From Dasypus novemcinctus (Eukaryota; Chordata; Mammalia; Cingulata; Dasypodidae), in the NCBI RefSeq assembly GCF_030445035.2, contig NC_092216.1, positions 13,145,405 to 13,209,404 of the forward strand: a stretch of 64,000 nt of DNA. The letters are read 5' to 3'. Positions 44,275-54,869 of this stretch are shown here, piece by piece. Made by a program: the position numbers and the translations under genes. Below the pieces are notes generated by a model that was not told where the DNA came from, did not search any database, and was given only the letters and a program-made list of their open reading frames with translations. Within the stretch, counting starts at the first letter, position 1. Each line of letters begins with the position of its first letter.

Positions 44275-44815
44275 AACATAAAATGGGTCTGTTATTGCAA
44301 GATCATGCAGAACAATTCTAAATGCCCTATATTCCATCTATTCTAATCTTCCCTCTCCCTCCCCACAGAAACTATGGTAACCACTAGGTTTCAATTTTTG
44401 AAGAATAAGATTCATATTTACTTGCAATAATATTGAGGACTTGACATATTGGTCTGTTTTATTTTATTAGGCACTGCTTATGTTTATTATGTGGGTCTCC
44501 ACCCACTGAGATAACGCTATGAAAGATGAATACTTACATATTCCATAGAGGCATGCCACAGGTGTGACCTATCCTGTATACCACCATCTACCCGACACCC
44601 TGCACCAGTAACCCTCCCCCTGCCATATTTGTGAAAGGAACAATCCCAACAGTGTAGGTCTAACCACAGACCTGGAAATCCCCAGAGTTCACCTGCTCTT
44701 TCCTCCAACCACCCCCCAGTTCCATGGATAGTTCAACACAACCCCCCACACACACACATTACTTCCCCTCACAGACCAGTACCACCAAACCCAATCACGT
44801 AACTGCATCATCATT
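44275..44815 (-). mobile_element. Older antisense L1 3' end
   Basis: TAACATAAAATGGGTCTG, CCATCTATTCTAATCTTCCC and the GTGGGTCTCCACCC block match 43.02-43.26 kb. Polycytosine and CACACACACA interruptions occur at 44255-44275 and 44746-44758. Confidence 0.55.
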
Positions 44816-44819
44816 TTCT

Positions 44820-45325
44820 GAACAAATGGAAAACACCATTATTAAGTTTATTTGAAAGGATAAGAGGACCCAAGGAGACAAATATCTTAAAAAGGAAAGG
44901 TGAGGTTGGAGGACTCTTGGACTCTGGCAATGGCAGAAATTATATTATTGGTGTGGGGACAGTGGCCACAGGAGTTGCTGAGGGCTGGGAGAGGGAAGAA
45001 GAGATGTGATACAGGGTATTTTCAGGACTCGAATTTGTCCTGAATGATGTTTCATGGACAGAAGCAAGACATCATAAATCCTGCCAAAACCACTGAATGG
45101 ATTGTGAGAAAGTGTAAAACACAATGTAAACTATAATCCATGCTGTGTAACAGCACTGCTAAATGTAATCATCAAATGCAATGAACGTCCCACAGAGATG
45201 AAAGAATTTGCTGATGTGGGAGGAGTGGGGGTGGAAGTGGGAATGCGGGTATATGGAATCCTCATATTTTTTTCATGTAAAATTTTGCATTATCTATGTA
45301 TCTTAACTTTCTAAAAAAATCTATT
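44820..45325 (+). mobile_element. L1 ORF2 scrap joined to 3' UTR, sense
   Basis: 44850-44930 (TTTGAAAGGATAAGAGGACC, CTTAAAAAGGAAAGGTGAGG, TTGGAGGACTC) is an ORF2 segment. It jumps at about 44935 to the 3' UTR (GAGGGCTGGGAGAGGGAAGA, GGAGGAGTGGGGGTGGAAG), showing an internal deletion of the ORF2 end. Confidence 0.65.
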
Positions 45326-45329
45326 TAAA

Positions 45330-46330
45330 AAATGGGTAAAAGACTTGGAAAGACAACTGTCCAAAGAAGAAATACAAAGAAGAAGAAATCCATGAAAAAA
45401 ATATTCAACATCGCTAGCCACTAGGGAAATGCAGATCAAAACTTCATTAAGATATCCTGGTATATCGATTGGACTGGACGCTATTAAAAAGTGAGAAAAC
45501 TGTAAATTTTAAAGAGGATGTGGAGAGAAAGGAATGCTTAGTCACTGCTGGTGGGAAAGTAGAATGGTGCAGCTTTGTGGAGGACTGTTTGGCAGTTCCT
45601 AAGAAAGTTGAATATAGATTTCCTATGTGACTCGGCAATATCACTACTTGGTATATACCCAATAGAACTGATAGCAATGATATGAATCTTCACACTGTGT
45701 TCATAGCAGCATTATTCACAATAGCCAAAAGCTAAAACAAACCCAGTTATCAAGCAACTGAAGAATGGATAAACAAATTATGAAGTATACACAAGATGGA
45801 ATATCACGCAGTGGTAAGAAGAAATGAAGTTGAGAAACGTATGACAACAGGGATGAACCTGGAGGATATTATGCTGAATGAAGCAAGCCAGACACAAAAG
45901 GACAAATATGTATGATGGCAGTATTATGAACTAAGTATACTGTGTGAAATATGAATACGGGTAGAATTACCTACGCAAGACTGTTTTTCTTTGAAGCTGA
46001 ACAAATGTAAGTTAATAGTACACAATGTTAATATCAGACAAAAAAAAGCCCCAAAACATTATACTGAGTGAAGGAGATCAGAGTACTACATATTGTATGA
46101 TTCCATTTATATAAAATGTAAATATAAATCAATTTATAAATATAAAGGAGATTAGTGGTTATGTATGTCTGAGGAAGGAATGCTAAGGCGCTTGGGGTCT
46201 TTCCTTTTAGAGTAATGAATTTGTTCTACATTTTTTGTGATGATGACTATACAACACTGTGATTTAATAAAAGCCATTGATTATATAGTTTGGATAAAAT
46301 AGTCAGAAACAACAGCTATGTACAGTGGGG
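45330..46330 (+). mobile_element. L1 ORF2 3' end and older 3' UTR, sense
   Basis: GGGTAAAAGACTTGGAAAG, TAGGGAAATGCAGATCAAAA, ACAATAGCCAAAAGCTAAAA and GAAGCAAGCCAGACACAAAA are ORF2 C-terminal landmarks. The 3' UTR part carries GTGATTTAATAAAAGCC. A separate insertion from the fragment to its left. Confidence 0.75.
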
Positions 46331-46555
46331 AAGCATAAGCAGATTTAGAGGTGAGGAATGTTCTTGTTTGTTGTCTGTTTTTTGTTTATTATTACTATCG
46401 AAATAACGAAAATGCCCTAATTATGAAGTGATGAATGCACAACTATGTGATTATAGCAAATGCCAGCGATTGCATACTTTGGATGAACTGTATGCTTTAT
46501 TGATGTGTAATGATAAAATTGATTTGTTAAAAAACAAACTAACACACAAGTGGAT

Positions 46556-46838
46556 CTAGGGTGGACCTTACACCAATTCAACTGATGTTCTTACAGGGAG
46601 AGGGAATTTTGACACTATCAGTAGGAAAGAGAGAGATGACTTTTGTGACAGAGGCACTAACTGAATTATCATGGATTGCCAATCACCACCACACCTCTAG
46701 AGACTTCAGAGGAAGTATGGCCCTGCCAGCCTTTTGAGTTGGAATGCTGGCATGTAGAATTGTAAGAAAATTGCTATTGTTGTAAGTCTTCTGGACTGCA
46801 GTACTTTGTTATGGCAGCCCCAACAAACTAAGATAGGA
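46556..46838 (+). mobile_element. MLT1-like MaLR LTR fragment, plus strand
   Basis: ACCTCTAGAGACTTCAGAGG, AAGTATGGCCCTGCCAGCC and GTACTTTGTTATGGCAGCCC, ending CCCCAACAAACTAAG, are the 3' half of an MLT1-class LTR. Confidence 0.75.
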
Positions 46839-46839
46839 A

Positions 46840-47545
46840 CTTTTACCACCAGGTACTTAGTATTAAATATTATTAATTTTTGGTGTTATATAGTATTATG
46901 TCAAAATAATCAAAAGGTAAGATGAAGTGGAAGGTTTGGATGTATTGTATAGCTAAAACAAGATTGCTGGTAAATTAATCTTGGAAGAGGGAGGAATAAT
47001 GAGTAATAATGATCATTATAAAATTGTCCACAATTATTTGTAAATTATTTGTAAATTATATGTAAATTATATGTAAATTTTCATATTTAATTTTTCATAT
47101 TTAAAAAAATCTAGTGAAAATGATTTGGAATTAAAATGCATTTAGTTGTTGAAGGGTTAAGTTATCTACTGTTATTTTCTGTGGTTACTTTTGTGGTAAA
47201 ACAGGTAGGAATGCCCTCTGTGATTATTTTCTTTGAAAAACTTGCTGTAAAAGACATAAAGATAACAAACAATAATGGTTTATTCTTTTGTAAATACTTA
47301 CTGAAATGGAATGAAAACCATAAGGTTATAATATATTCTACCTTTCAAGTAAATTTTGCTTGGAACACTCTTACTCTTTAGAGTAAGGCACACTTAGTAC
47401 TCACATAGAATCTAACGTCTAATCATTGTGATATTTTCCTCTTTTTTATCCTTTGAAAATGTAAAAACAAAACAAAACAACACTTCTACTTGAGAACTGT
47501 ATAAAAACAATGGAAATAACGGAAAACATATAGTCATAATATATG
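46840..47545. other. AT-rich unannotated DNA
   Basis: No gene. A short tandem of GTAAATTATTT/GTAAATTATAT units at 47038-47080. Confidence 0.5.
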
Positions 47546-47548
47546 TAT

Positions 47549-47565
47549 AGGTGTGTGTGTGTGTA

Positions 47566-47598
<33 letters not shown>
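47549..47598 (+). repeat. (TG)n(TA)n compound microsatellite
   Basis: GTGTGTGTGTGTGTATGTGT leads into ten TA units. Confidence 0.95.
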
Positions 47599-47599
47599 G

Positions 47600-48355
47600 C
47601 TACCAGATGCATCCCACTAGCTGTATTTTTAAAAGAAAATTCTTCTAAGAAATAAGTGTACCAACTGATCGACAAGAACAGTCAACTAAATACCTGATCC
47701 ATTGATGGCCTATAATTTTTTTGCTAATTGCCTGAATATACCATTTCTGACAAGATCCTTTTAAAAAGTCATCCCCAAAATTGGGTGAATTCTTGTTCAA
47801 TCTGGCCAACATTTGATACCAAATTATCAGTAACAAATAATTTTACCTATTTTATAAACTCAATTCAAACTGTATTGGTACATGAAACTCTACCCAGGAA
47901 ATGAACACATGCAAACTTCCTTAAAATTACTCTCTGATGCGCACTATCCATCCTCCACACTTATAAATAGACTGTTCTCTCATTTGTCCCTGCAGGTGGA
48001 AACAATGATTGGCTAGGTCTGTCATTAAAAGAGAGAAAACATGCATCTCTCATGTAATAAAGGCTTATCAATCTTCATGTATTTTCATGCAGTGATTCTA
48101 AGGTCATCTATAATGGTGTAATAGAGTAGCAGACTCTTTTCATATGTGCTACTTTCATTCTCAGGTGTCAATCGCCAAGATAACTGCTGTCACTTCAGAA
48201 TATCACTCTGAATCAGATAAAACTTTCTTGGCTAAATTATTTTTTCCTACATGATTTACCTACTTAATTATTTTTGATACAGCACAATAGGAGTGATACT
48301 TACTGAACATAGAGAATTGACAGACAATGGTATTGCAAAGCCTTTTTAAAGAATA
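47600..48355. other. Unannotated AT-rich DNA
   Basis: No gene or clear repeat recognised. Confidence 0.45.
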
Positions 48356-48358
48356 CTT

Positions 48359-48785
48359 TGGGGAGTGGATATAGCTCAGGCAGTTGAGTGCTTGCTTCCC
48401 ACATGGATACTATGTTGAGTGAAGCAAGCCAGACACAAAAGGACAACTACTGTATGATTGTGCTACTATGAACTAAATATTGGGACTTTGATTTGTCTTA
48501 AATGATATTGCAGGGTCAGATGCTGGACTCTATACATCCTGCCATAACCCACCGAATATACTGGGGGAAAGTATGAACTATGAGGTAAACTATTATCCAT
48601 GTGGTGCAGCAGCACTCCAAAATGTGTTCACCGAGTGCAATGAGTGTGCCACAATGATGGGGGAGGTTGTTGGTCTGGGAGGAGTGGGGTGGGGGTTGGG
48701 GGATATATAGGAACATCTTATATTTCTTAATGTAACTTTTTTTATGATGTATGTATCTTCAAAAATATATAATTTACAAAAATGA
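48359..48785 (+). mobile_element. Chimeric SINE head fused to L1 3' end
   Basis: The DAS SINE head (GGGAGTGGATATAGCTCAGG, AGTTGAGTGCTTGCTTCCC) ends abruptly at CACATGG (48406). It continues without a gap into L1 sense sequence ATACTATGTTGAGTGAAGC (the ORF2 end), then the 3' UTR through ATGTAACTTTTTTTATGATG. It is either a template-switch chimera or an L1 insertion into a SINE with loss of the SINE tail. Confidence 0.65.
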
Positions 48786-48990
48786 TGGGATGGGGAGTGG
48801 GTTATATGGGAACCACTTATGTTTTTTGTTTTTTAATGTAACATTCTTTGTGATTTATTAACTTTAAAAAAGAACTGTAAAAAGTATATTGTGTAACATA
48901 TTGTATGATTACATTTATATAACATGTAAATATCAATCAATTTATAAAGATGAAATTAGATTAGCAGTTATGTACGGCTAGGAAAGGATA
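48786..48990 (+). mobile_element. Further L1 3' UTR tail, sense
   Basis: GGGGAGTGGGTTATATGGGA, TTTTAATGTAACATTCTTTG and a TCAATCAATTTATAAAGATG segment shared with 46.12 kb. Confidence 0.55.
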
Positions 48991-48991
48991 C

Positions 48992-50692
48992 AGGGCTCCA
49001 AATAGCTAAAATGGTCTTGAAAAGTAAAAGCAAAATTGGAGAACTCACACTTCCTGACTTTAAAACTTATTACCAAGGTACGTTGGTCAAAACAGTATGA
49101 TAACAGCCCAAGGATGAACATATTGACCAATGGAATCAAACCAGGAAATCAGAAGTAGACCCTCCTATCTATGAAAAATTGATTTTGACATGAGTGTTAA
49201 GATCACTCAATGGGGAAAGAATAATCACTTCAACAAATGGATTTAGGAAAACTGGATATCATCATGGAAAAGAATGAAGGTAGACTCCTACTTAGCACCG
49301 TATAAAAAAAACTCAAAATGTATCAAAGACCTAAATAGAAGAGCCAGAACTATAAAACCCCTAGAAGATATAATAGAGAAGCATCTTCGGGCCTTTGTGT
49401 TATGCAATGGCTTCTTGACTTTACCCTGAAAGCAGAAGCAACAAACCAAATATAGATAACTGAAACTCCATCAAAATTAAACACTTTGGTGCATCAAAGC
49501 ACTTTATCATGAAAGTGAAAAGACAATCCACAGAATGGGAAAAAAATATTTGGAAACGACATATCTGATAAGGATTTAATATCTAGAATATATAAATAAA
49601 TCCTACAAGTCAAGAACAAAAAGTCAAACAACCCTATTAAAAATGGGCAAAAGACTTGAGTAGACATCTCTCCAAAGAAAATATAGAAATGGCCAATAAG
49701 CACATGAAAAGAAGATCAACGTCATTAGCCATTAGGGAAATGCAAATAGAAACCTCAGTGAGATACCATTTCACACCCACTGGAATGGCTACTATAAAAA
49801 GAAGACAGAAAAAAACAAATGTTGGAGGTGATATGGAGAAATAGGAATTCTCAATTCATTGTTTGTGGGAATATAAAATAGTACAGCCACTGTGGGGCTT
49901 CATTAGGTTAAGTATGGAATTGCCATATGACCAGCAATCCCACTTCTAGGTATATACCAAAAACTGTGTAAGCAAAGACTTGAAAAGATATTTGCACACC
50001 AATGTTTATAGTGCATTATTCACAATAGCCAAAAGATGGAAGCAATCCATGTAGCCATCAGCCTATGAATGGATAAGCAAAACATGGTATAAACACACAA
50101 TATCATACTATTCAGCCATAAAAAGGAATGAAGTTCTGATACATGTAACATCATGGATGAACCTTGAAGACATCATGTTGAGTGAAAGAAGCCAGACACA
50201 CAGGGTGGGTACTATATGATCTCATTGATATACAGATCAGAATAGGAAACTAGAATACAGGATGCAGGGGTTGTGGTGAAGGTAGGGAGTGGGGAGTTAA
50301 TGCTTAATTGGTGCAGAGTTTCTTTGCTGTGATGGACATTTTTGGTAGTAGATGATGGTAGCACAATACTGTGAATGTGTTGGCAACACTGAATTGGGTG
50401 TTTGAATGCCACTGAAAGGGGGAATTTGGGGTCCATACATGTTACTAGAATGAAAATTTTTAAAAAAACACACATAAGACTGTTGAGCAAAAACAGTGAA
50501 ACCTCATGTAAGCTATGCACATGATTAATGGTATTATAGTGACACTGTTTTGTCACTTGTAACAGGGTGCTACACAGCTGCCTCATGCTGGTGGAGGGAA
50601 GGACTGTTGTGCGAGGGGGTTATTTGAAAACTCTATTTCTGCATGAATTTTCTGTAAATCTGCAACTTTACAAATAAACTAAAGGGAAGATG
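48992..50692 (+). mobile_element. L1 ORF2 3' third plus 3' UTR, sense
   Basis: From AAATAGCTAAAATGGTCTTG through CCTAAATAGAAGAGCCAGAA, TTAGCCATTAGGGAAATGCA and ACTGGAATGGCTACTATAAA to AGTGAAAGAAGCCAGACACA, then a 3' UTR ending TTTACAAATAAACTAAAGGG. The best-preserved L1 3' segment in the window. Frames are broken. Confidence 0.85.
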
Positions 50693-50699
50693 GATAAAT

Positions 50700-51100
50700 T
50701 TGTGAAAAGAAACAAACAGCTCTATTTTTATTAGAAAATCTCTTAGGGATGGCCTATCTATAAATTAAGCCTCAAGTTTTAATTGAAACAAAATTATGAA
50801 AGAAAAAAAAAAGCTTTAGCATCATATCTTAGAACTGTTACTGCCTTAAATTAAATTTTTGTGAAATGGACATTAATATGTACTCTATAAAAATATTTTC
50901 CTTTAAGTTACAGTCCTCTTCCAAGCCAAACATGAACACACTGTTTGTACTTTCCTTAGCAGATCTCAAAATGAAGCTATAGCACCCCCATTACATCAGT
51001 CCTGACCTAAGAAATCAGCCATAGCCATACCATCCATCTCTTATGCAGTTCCTGCTTGTGCTGAAGGTCCTAGGAGAAAAGGAAGTAAATCCATACACAC
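50700..51100. other. Unannotated stretch
   Basis: No gene; an A-run near 50800-50812. Confidence 0.4.
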
Positions 51101-51102
51101 CG

Positions 51103-51182
51103 GGCATCAAAAACTTTTTCTGTAAAGAGCCAGATAGTAAAGAGTATTATTTTAGTAATATATTACTGAATTTGACCAGAGC
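51103..51182 (+). mobile_element. MER5-like hAT DNA transposon fragment
   Basis: AAAAACTTTTTCTGTAAAGA followed by GCCAGATAGTAAAGAGTATT resembles the common TTTTTCTGTAAAGGGCCAGA start of MER5-type elements. Cut on the right by the L1 3' UTR. Confidence 0.65.
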
Positions 51183-51735
51183 TAGGTTCTCGCCCAATCT
51201 AAACCCCCTCTTGACAGAGATGTGGAACGGACACAACCAAGCCAAGGTCCACAGGAAAGAGGAATACAGTAAGGATTAGAGTGGACTTACTGATATCCTA
51301 TTCATGAACTATTGTGGTTAATAATCGAGAACAAGTAGCATTGGAGTGAAAAAATGGCCATGGTGGCTGCTGGGTGCAGGGAATGGGAGGAAGACATGAG
51401 ATGTGGAGGCATTTTCAGGACTTGGAGTTGTCCTGGGTGGTGCTCCAGGGACAATTGCTGGACATTGTATGTCCTCCCATGGCCCACTGGATGGAACGTG
51501 GGAGAGTGTGGGCTATGGTGTAGACCACTGGCCATGGGGTGCAGCGATGCCCAGAGATGTACTCACCAGATGCAATGGATGTGTCATGATGATGGGGGAG
51601 AGTGTTGCTGTGGGGGGAGTGGGGAGGGGAGTGGGGAGGGCAGTGGGGTGGTAGGGGTGGTGGGGGTGAACGGGGACCTCTTATTTTTTGAATGTAATTT
51701 TTTTAAAAAATGAATAAATTGAGTAGAATTTGAAA
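51183..51735 (+). mobile_element. L1 3' UTR, sense
   Basis: GTCCACAGGAAAGAGGAATA, GAGTGGACTTACTGATATCC and TGGAGTTGTCCTGGGTGGTG, then G-rich tracts and AATGTAATTTTTTTAAAAAATG. Sense counterpart of the pieces in the inverted arms. Confidence 0.78.
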
Positions 51736-52270
51736 AAAAATGCTTCTGAAGCGTTTTCTATGTTGCTGAATCTAGTTCAGTACATGCAAAAAGATGCTCA
51801 TGTTTAAAACAAGAAAGAAGGCTGATAGCTGAGGAAATAATGAATTTGGCTCTTCAACAGGGTGCCAGTTGCTTAACTGTGTTCATAGTGGCTGTAGTTA
51901 ATTTTTGTGGGAAAGACCCTCCCTCAAGGAACTGTGTAATGCAAAGATGGGAGAGGAAATAAACTTTAAATTATTTGAATACTCACCTGGGTCAATCTTA
52001 TTGAAATCCCAACTTGAATAGTCTAATGGCAATGCACTTGAACTGTTCTTAAAAGTAACAAGCTTTCTTGGCCATTAATTTAGCAAACGCATTAAAACTC
52101 TCTATTTTGCATTTTACTATCTCTGGAAATCAGCATACAATGAAATCTTTCTGAAAGCTGGTCCAAATTTTTATTGCGGTATATCACGGAGATGAGTCAA
52201 CCAAGTCACCATATGGCTATGGCTAGACTACACATTACAGTAGAACAGCCCTTGGTCACCCATATGTTTT
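51736..52270. other. Unannotated stretch
   Basis: No gene or repeat recognised. Confidence 0.4.
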
Positions 52271-52274
52271 TAGC

Positions 52275-52695
52275 TACCAGTTTGAAAAAGGAGGAAATAT
52301 GGGTTGACTTAAACAATAATAATTTATTGGCTCCCAGGTTCAGAGGCCAGAGGTCAGGTCATGATGTCACCAGGGCTCTGCTTTCTCCCCTGTCAGCGGG
52401 TTTGGGAGCTGGCTGACCGCCATCCTTGGGCATCCTTGGCTCACATCCTGCCCCTCCTTCCAGGGCCACGTCTTCTCTTTTCTGTCTTCTGTGGCTTTGG
52501 GTTCTCTTTCCAAGGCCTCGGTGGATGAAGGCCCACCGTCCTTCAGTTTCGCCCCTGCTAACTAGGGTCCTATCCACCAGGGAGCACACACCAGGACTTG
52601 CTTTAACATACCCAAAGATCCTGCTACAATGGCTCCACCCAGAGGACCCTGGGAGGAGGTAAAGAACATGCTTTCCTGGGGACACAGTTCAGCCT
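52275..52695 (-). mobile_element. MaLR-type LTR, antisense
   Basis: GGGTTGACTTAAACAATAAT, TTTATTGGCTCCCAGGTTCA, AGGCCAGAGGTCAGGTCATG and a GC-rich middle fit the antisense MaLR LTR pattern. Same family end as at 12.3 and 60.5 kb. Confidence 0.65.
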
Positions 52696-53109
52696 AACCC
52701 AGATGCTCTAAACACCACGCTGTCGCCTCCAAGCAGACTTCTAGGAAGAACTGTTCATCCACCTCAACTTCAAGGCAGTGGCACTTTGAAGAAAGTCTTA
52801 GGGGAAGGGGCAGGCTCAGGAGGAGAAAATAATAACTCACGCTGAATGAAGAAAAGGCCAGGTGGCATCTCACAGACATTTCTACATTTGTACATAGAGA
52901 CTGGAAGTATATCACATGCACGGAGACATTTTAGAATGGACACAGATTTTATGTTTGAAATTCAATTCTCCTCCAAGTCTAAGGGCTGTGCTTTAGTCTA
53001 GTGAACACAGAACTCAGTGTAAAATTAAGTCTGTGCAAAAATTTATTTATGTTGGCATATTTTATGATGTATCTGTGCTAGATGGCACAGACTGATATCA
53101 GAGGGCCTG

Positions 53110-53245
53110 TTTTCAAATCCCGTTTCCCCCACTTACTAGCTTTGTGCAGTTCAGCATGTTACTCACCCTCTCTGTGCCCAATTATTTCTCTGTAAATTGA
53201 AGACATTATTGATATCTAAATCATGGAGTCATTATGGGATGAAGG
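53110..53245 (+). repeat. MIR
   Basis: TCAAATCCCGTTTCCCCCAC, TTACTAGCTTTGTGCAGTTC and TTACTCACCCTCTCTGTGCC match the MIR core. Confidence 0.8.
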
Positions 53246-53261
53246 TGATTTATGTTTTAAT

Positions 53262-54335
53262 TAATATACTTTATATTTCAGAATAGCTTTACATTTACAG
53301 AAAAATTGAGCGGAAAATACAGAGTTCCCATGTGTCCCTCTACCTTTCTAAAAGTTTTCCTTTTGATTAACCTCTTTCATCAGTGGGGTACATTTTGTTA
53401 CAGTCGGTGAACCAATATTAGGAACCAATATTAGGATTCACTCTTTGTGTTGTACAGTTGTATGTATCTTGACAAATGCATGACGTCATGTATCCACCAT
53501 CACGGTGTAACACAGAGTAGCTTCGCCATTCTGAAAACCTCCTGAGCTCCTCTTGTTCATCTCTCCCTCTTGCCTCCAAACTCCTGGAAACTACTCATCT
53601 TTTTAGTGCAGCCTTTTCTAGAATATTATATAGTTGAAATCCTACATTATGTATGTAGCCTTTTTAGACTGGCTTCTTGGACTGAGCAATATGCATTTAA
53701 TGTTCTCCTTTATCTTTTTGGGGTTCACATCTCTATTCTTTTTATCACTAAATAATATTCCATTACACAAATGTATCATGGTTTATTCATCCATTTGTCT
53801 ATTGAGGGACATTGGACTATTCAGTCTTGGGTGATTATGAATAAAGATGCTATAAACACTTGCATTCAGGTTTTTGAAGGGACATAAGTTTTCAGCTCAG
53901 ACAGGTAACAATCTAGGAAAATGATTGCTGGATCATATGGTAAGACAATGTTTAGCTTTATAAGAAACTGCCCAACTGTCTTCCAAAGTGGTTATACCAT
54001 TCCCAGCAGCAATGAATGAGAGTTTCTGTTGCTCCACGTCCTCAGCAAAATTTAATATTATGAGATTTTTGTGATTTTTTTTGGTGGGGAGTAAGGCAGG
54101 GGGGTTTTAGCCATTCTAATAAGTATGTAGTAGTATCTCACTGGTATTTTTAATTTGTAATCCCCTGACATATTATGTTGAGTATTTTTTCATAAGCTTA
54201 TTTGCCAGCAGTATATCCTTTTTTTTTTTTGTCTGTTTCTGTTTACATCCTTTGCCCACATTTTAATTTGGTTTGTTTTCTTATTGCTGAATTATAGGTG
54301 TTCTTCGTATATTTTGAAAACATGCAGATGATCAT
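53262..54335 (-). mobile_element. L1 3' end (3' UTR and ORF2 end), antisense
   Basis: ATAGCTTTACATTTACAGAA, GTTCACATCTCTATTCTTTT, CAATGAATGAGAGTTTCTGT and AGGTGTTCTTCGTATATTTT follow the common antisense L1 3' kb. Of an older, widely shared subfamily, unlike the xenarthran-type 3' UTRs elsewhere here. Confidence 0.88.
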
Positions 54336-54344
54336 ACATACATA

Positions 54345-54575
54345 TGATCATATATGCAGTCATGCACACATGCATGTGACCACGCACAGGCACATGCATA
54401 TGCTCATGCAAATATGCCTGTGCACACATGACTGCATACATGCCTGTGATTGTGCACATATGGCTGTGTATACATGCCTGTGATTGTGCACGTATGGCTG
54501 TGTATACATGCCTGTGATTGTGCACATATGGCTGTGCATACATGCAAGTGACTGTGCACACATGCATACCTAATT
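54345..54575 (+). repeat. TGCA/TGTG-rich minisatellite, 34-bp period core
   Basis: TGCCTGTGATTGTGCA starts recur at 54441, 54475 and 54509, with a variant at 54543 (constant 34-bp period). They are flanked left by looser GCACACATGCATGTGAC-like units. Alternating purine-pyrimidine composition. ORFs with repeated CTQPYVHNH-like residues are incidental. Confidence 0.88.
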
Positions 54576-54734
54576 ATACCGGTAATCATATACCAGCAGG
54601 GAAGTTAATTCAGTCTTCCATAAACTTGGTATGGGGAAGGGTTTCTAAACATCATTTAAGGTTCAAATGCAATCAAAGATTAATATATTTAACTGTATAA
54701 AATTGTAAATACTTTTGCAGGGCAAAAATATCCC

Positions 54735-54752
54735 CCCCCCAAAAAAAAAAAA
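54735..54752 (+). repeat. Poly-C/poly-A tract
   Basis: C10 followed by A12, immediately before the large minisatellite. Confidence 0.8.
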
Positions 54753-54869
54753 TCAAGAGGGAAAAGGGAAAGTGATTCCGTCCAGATAAGACAGCGGAGG
54801 ACAGAGCAGTCCACCATGATCTCATCCATGGAAGTGCACTATCCGAAGTCAGAGCGGGCCCCACGATCG

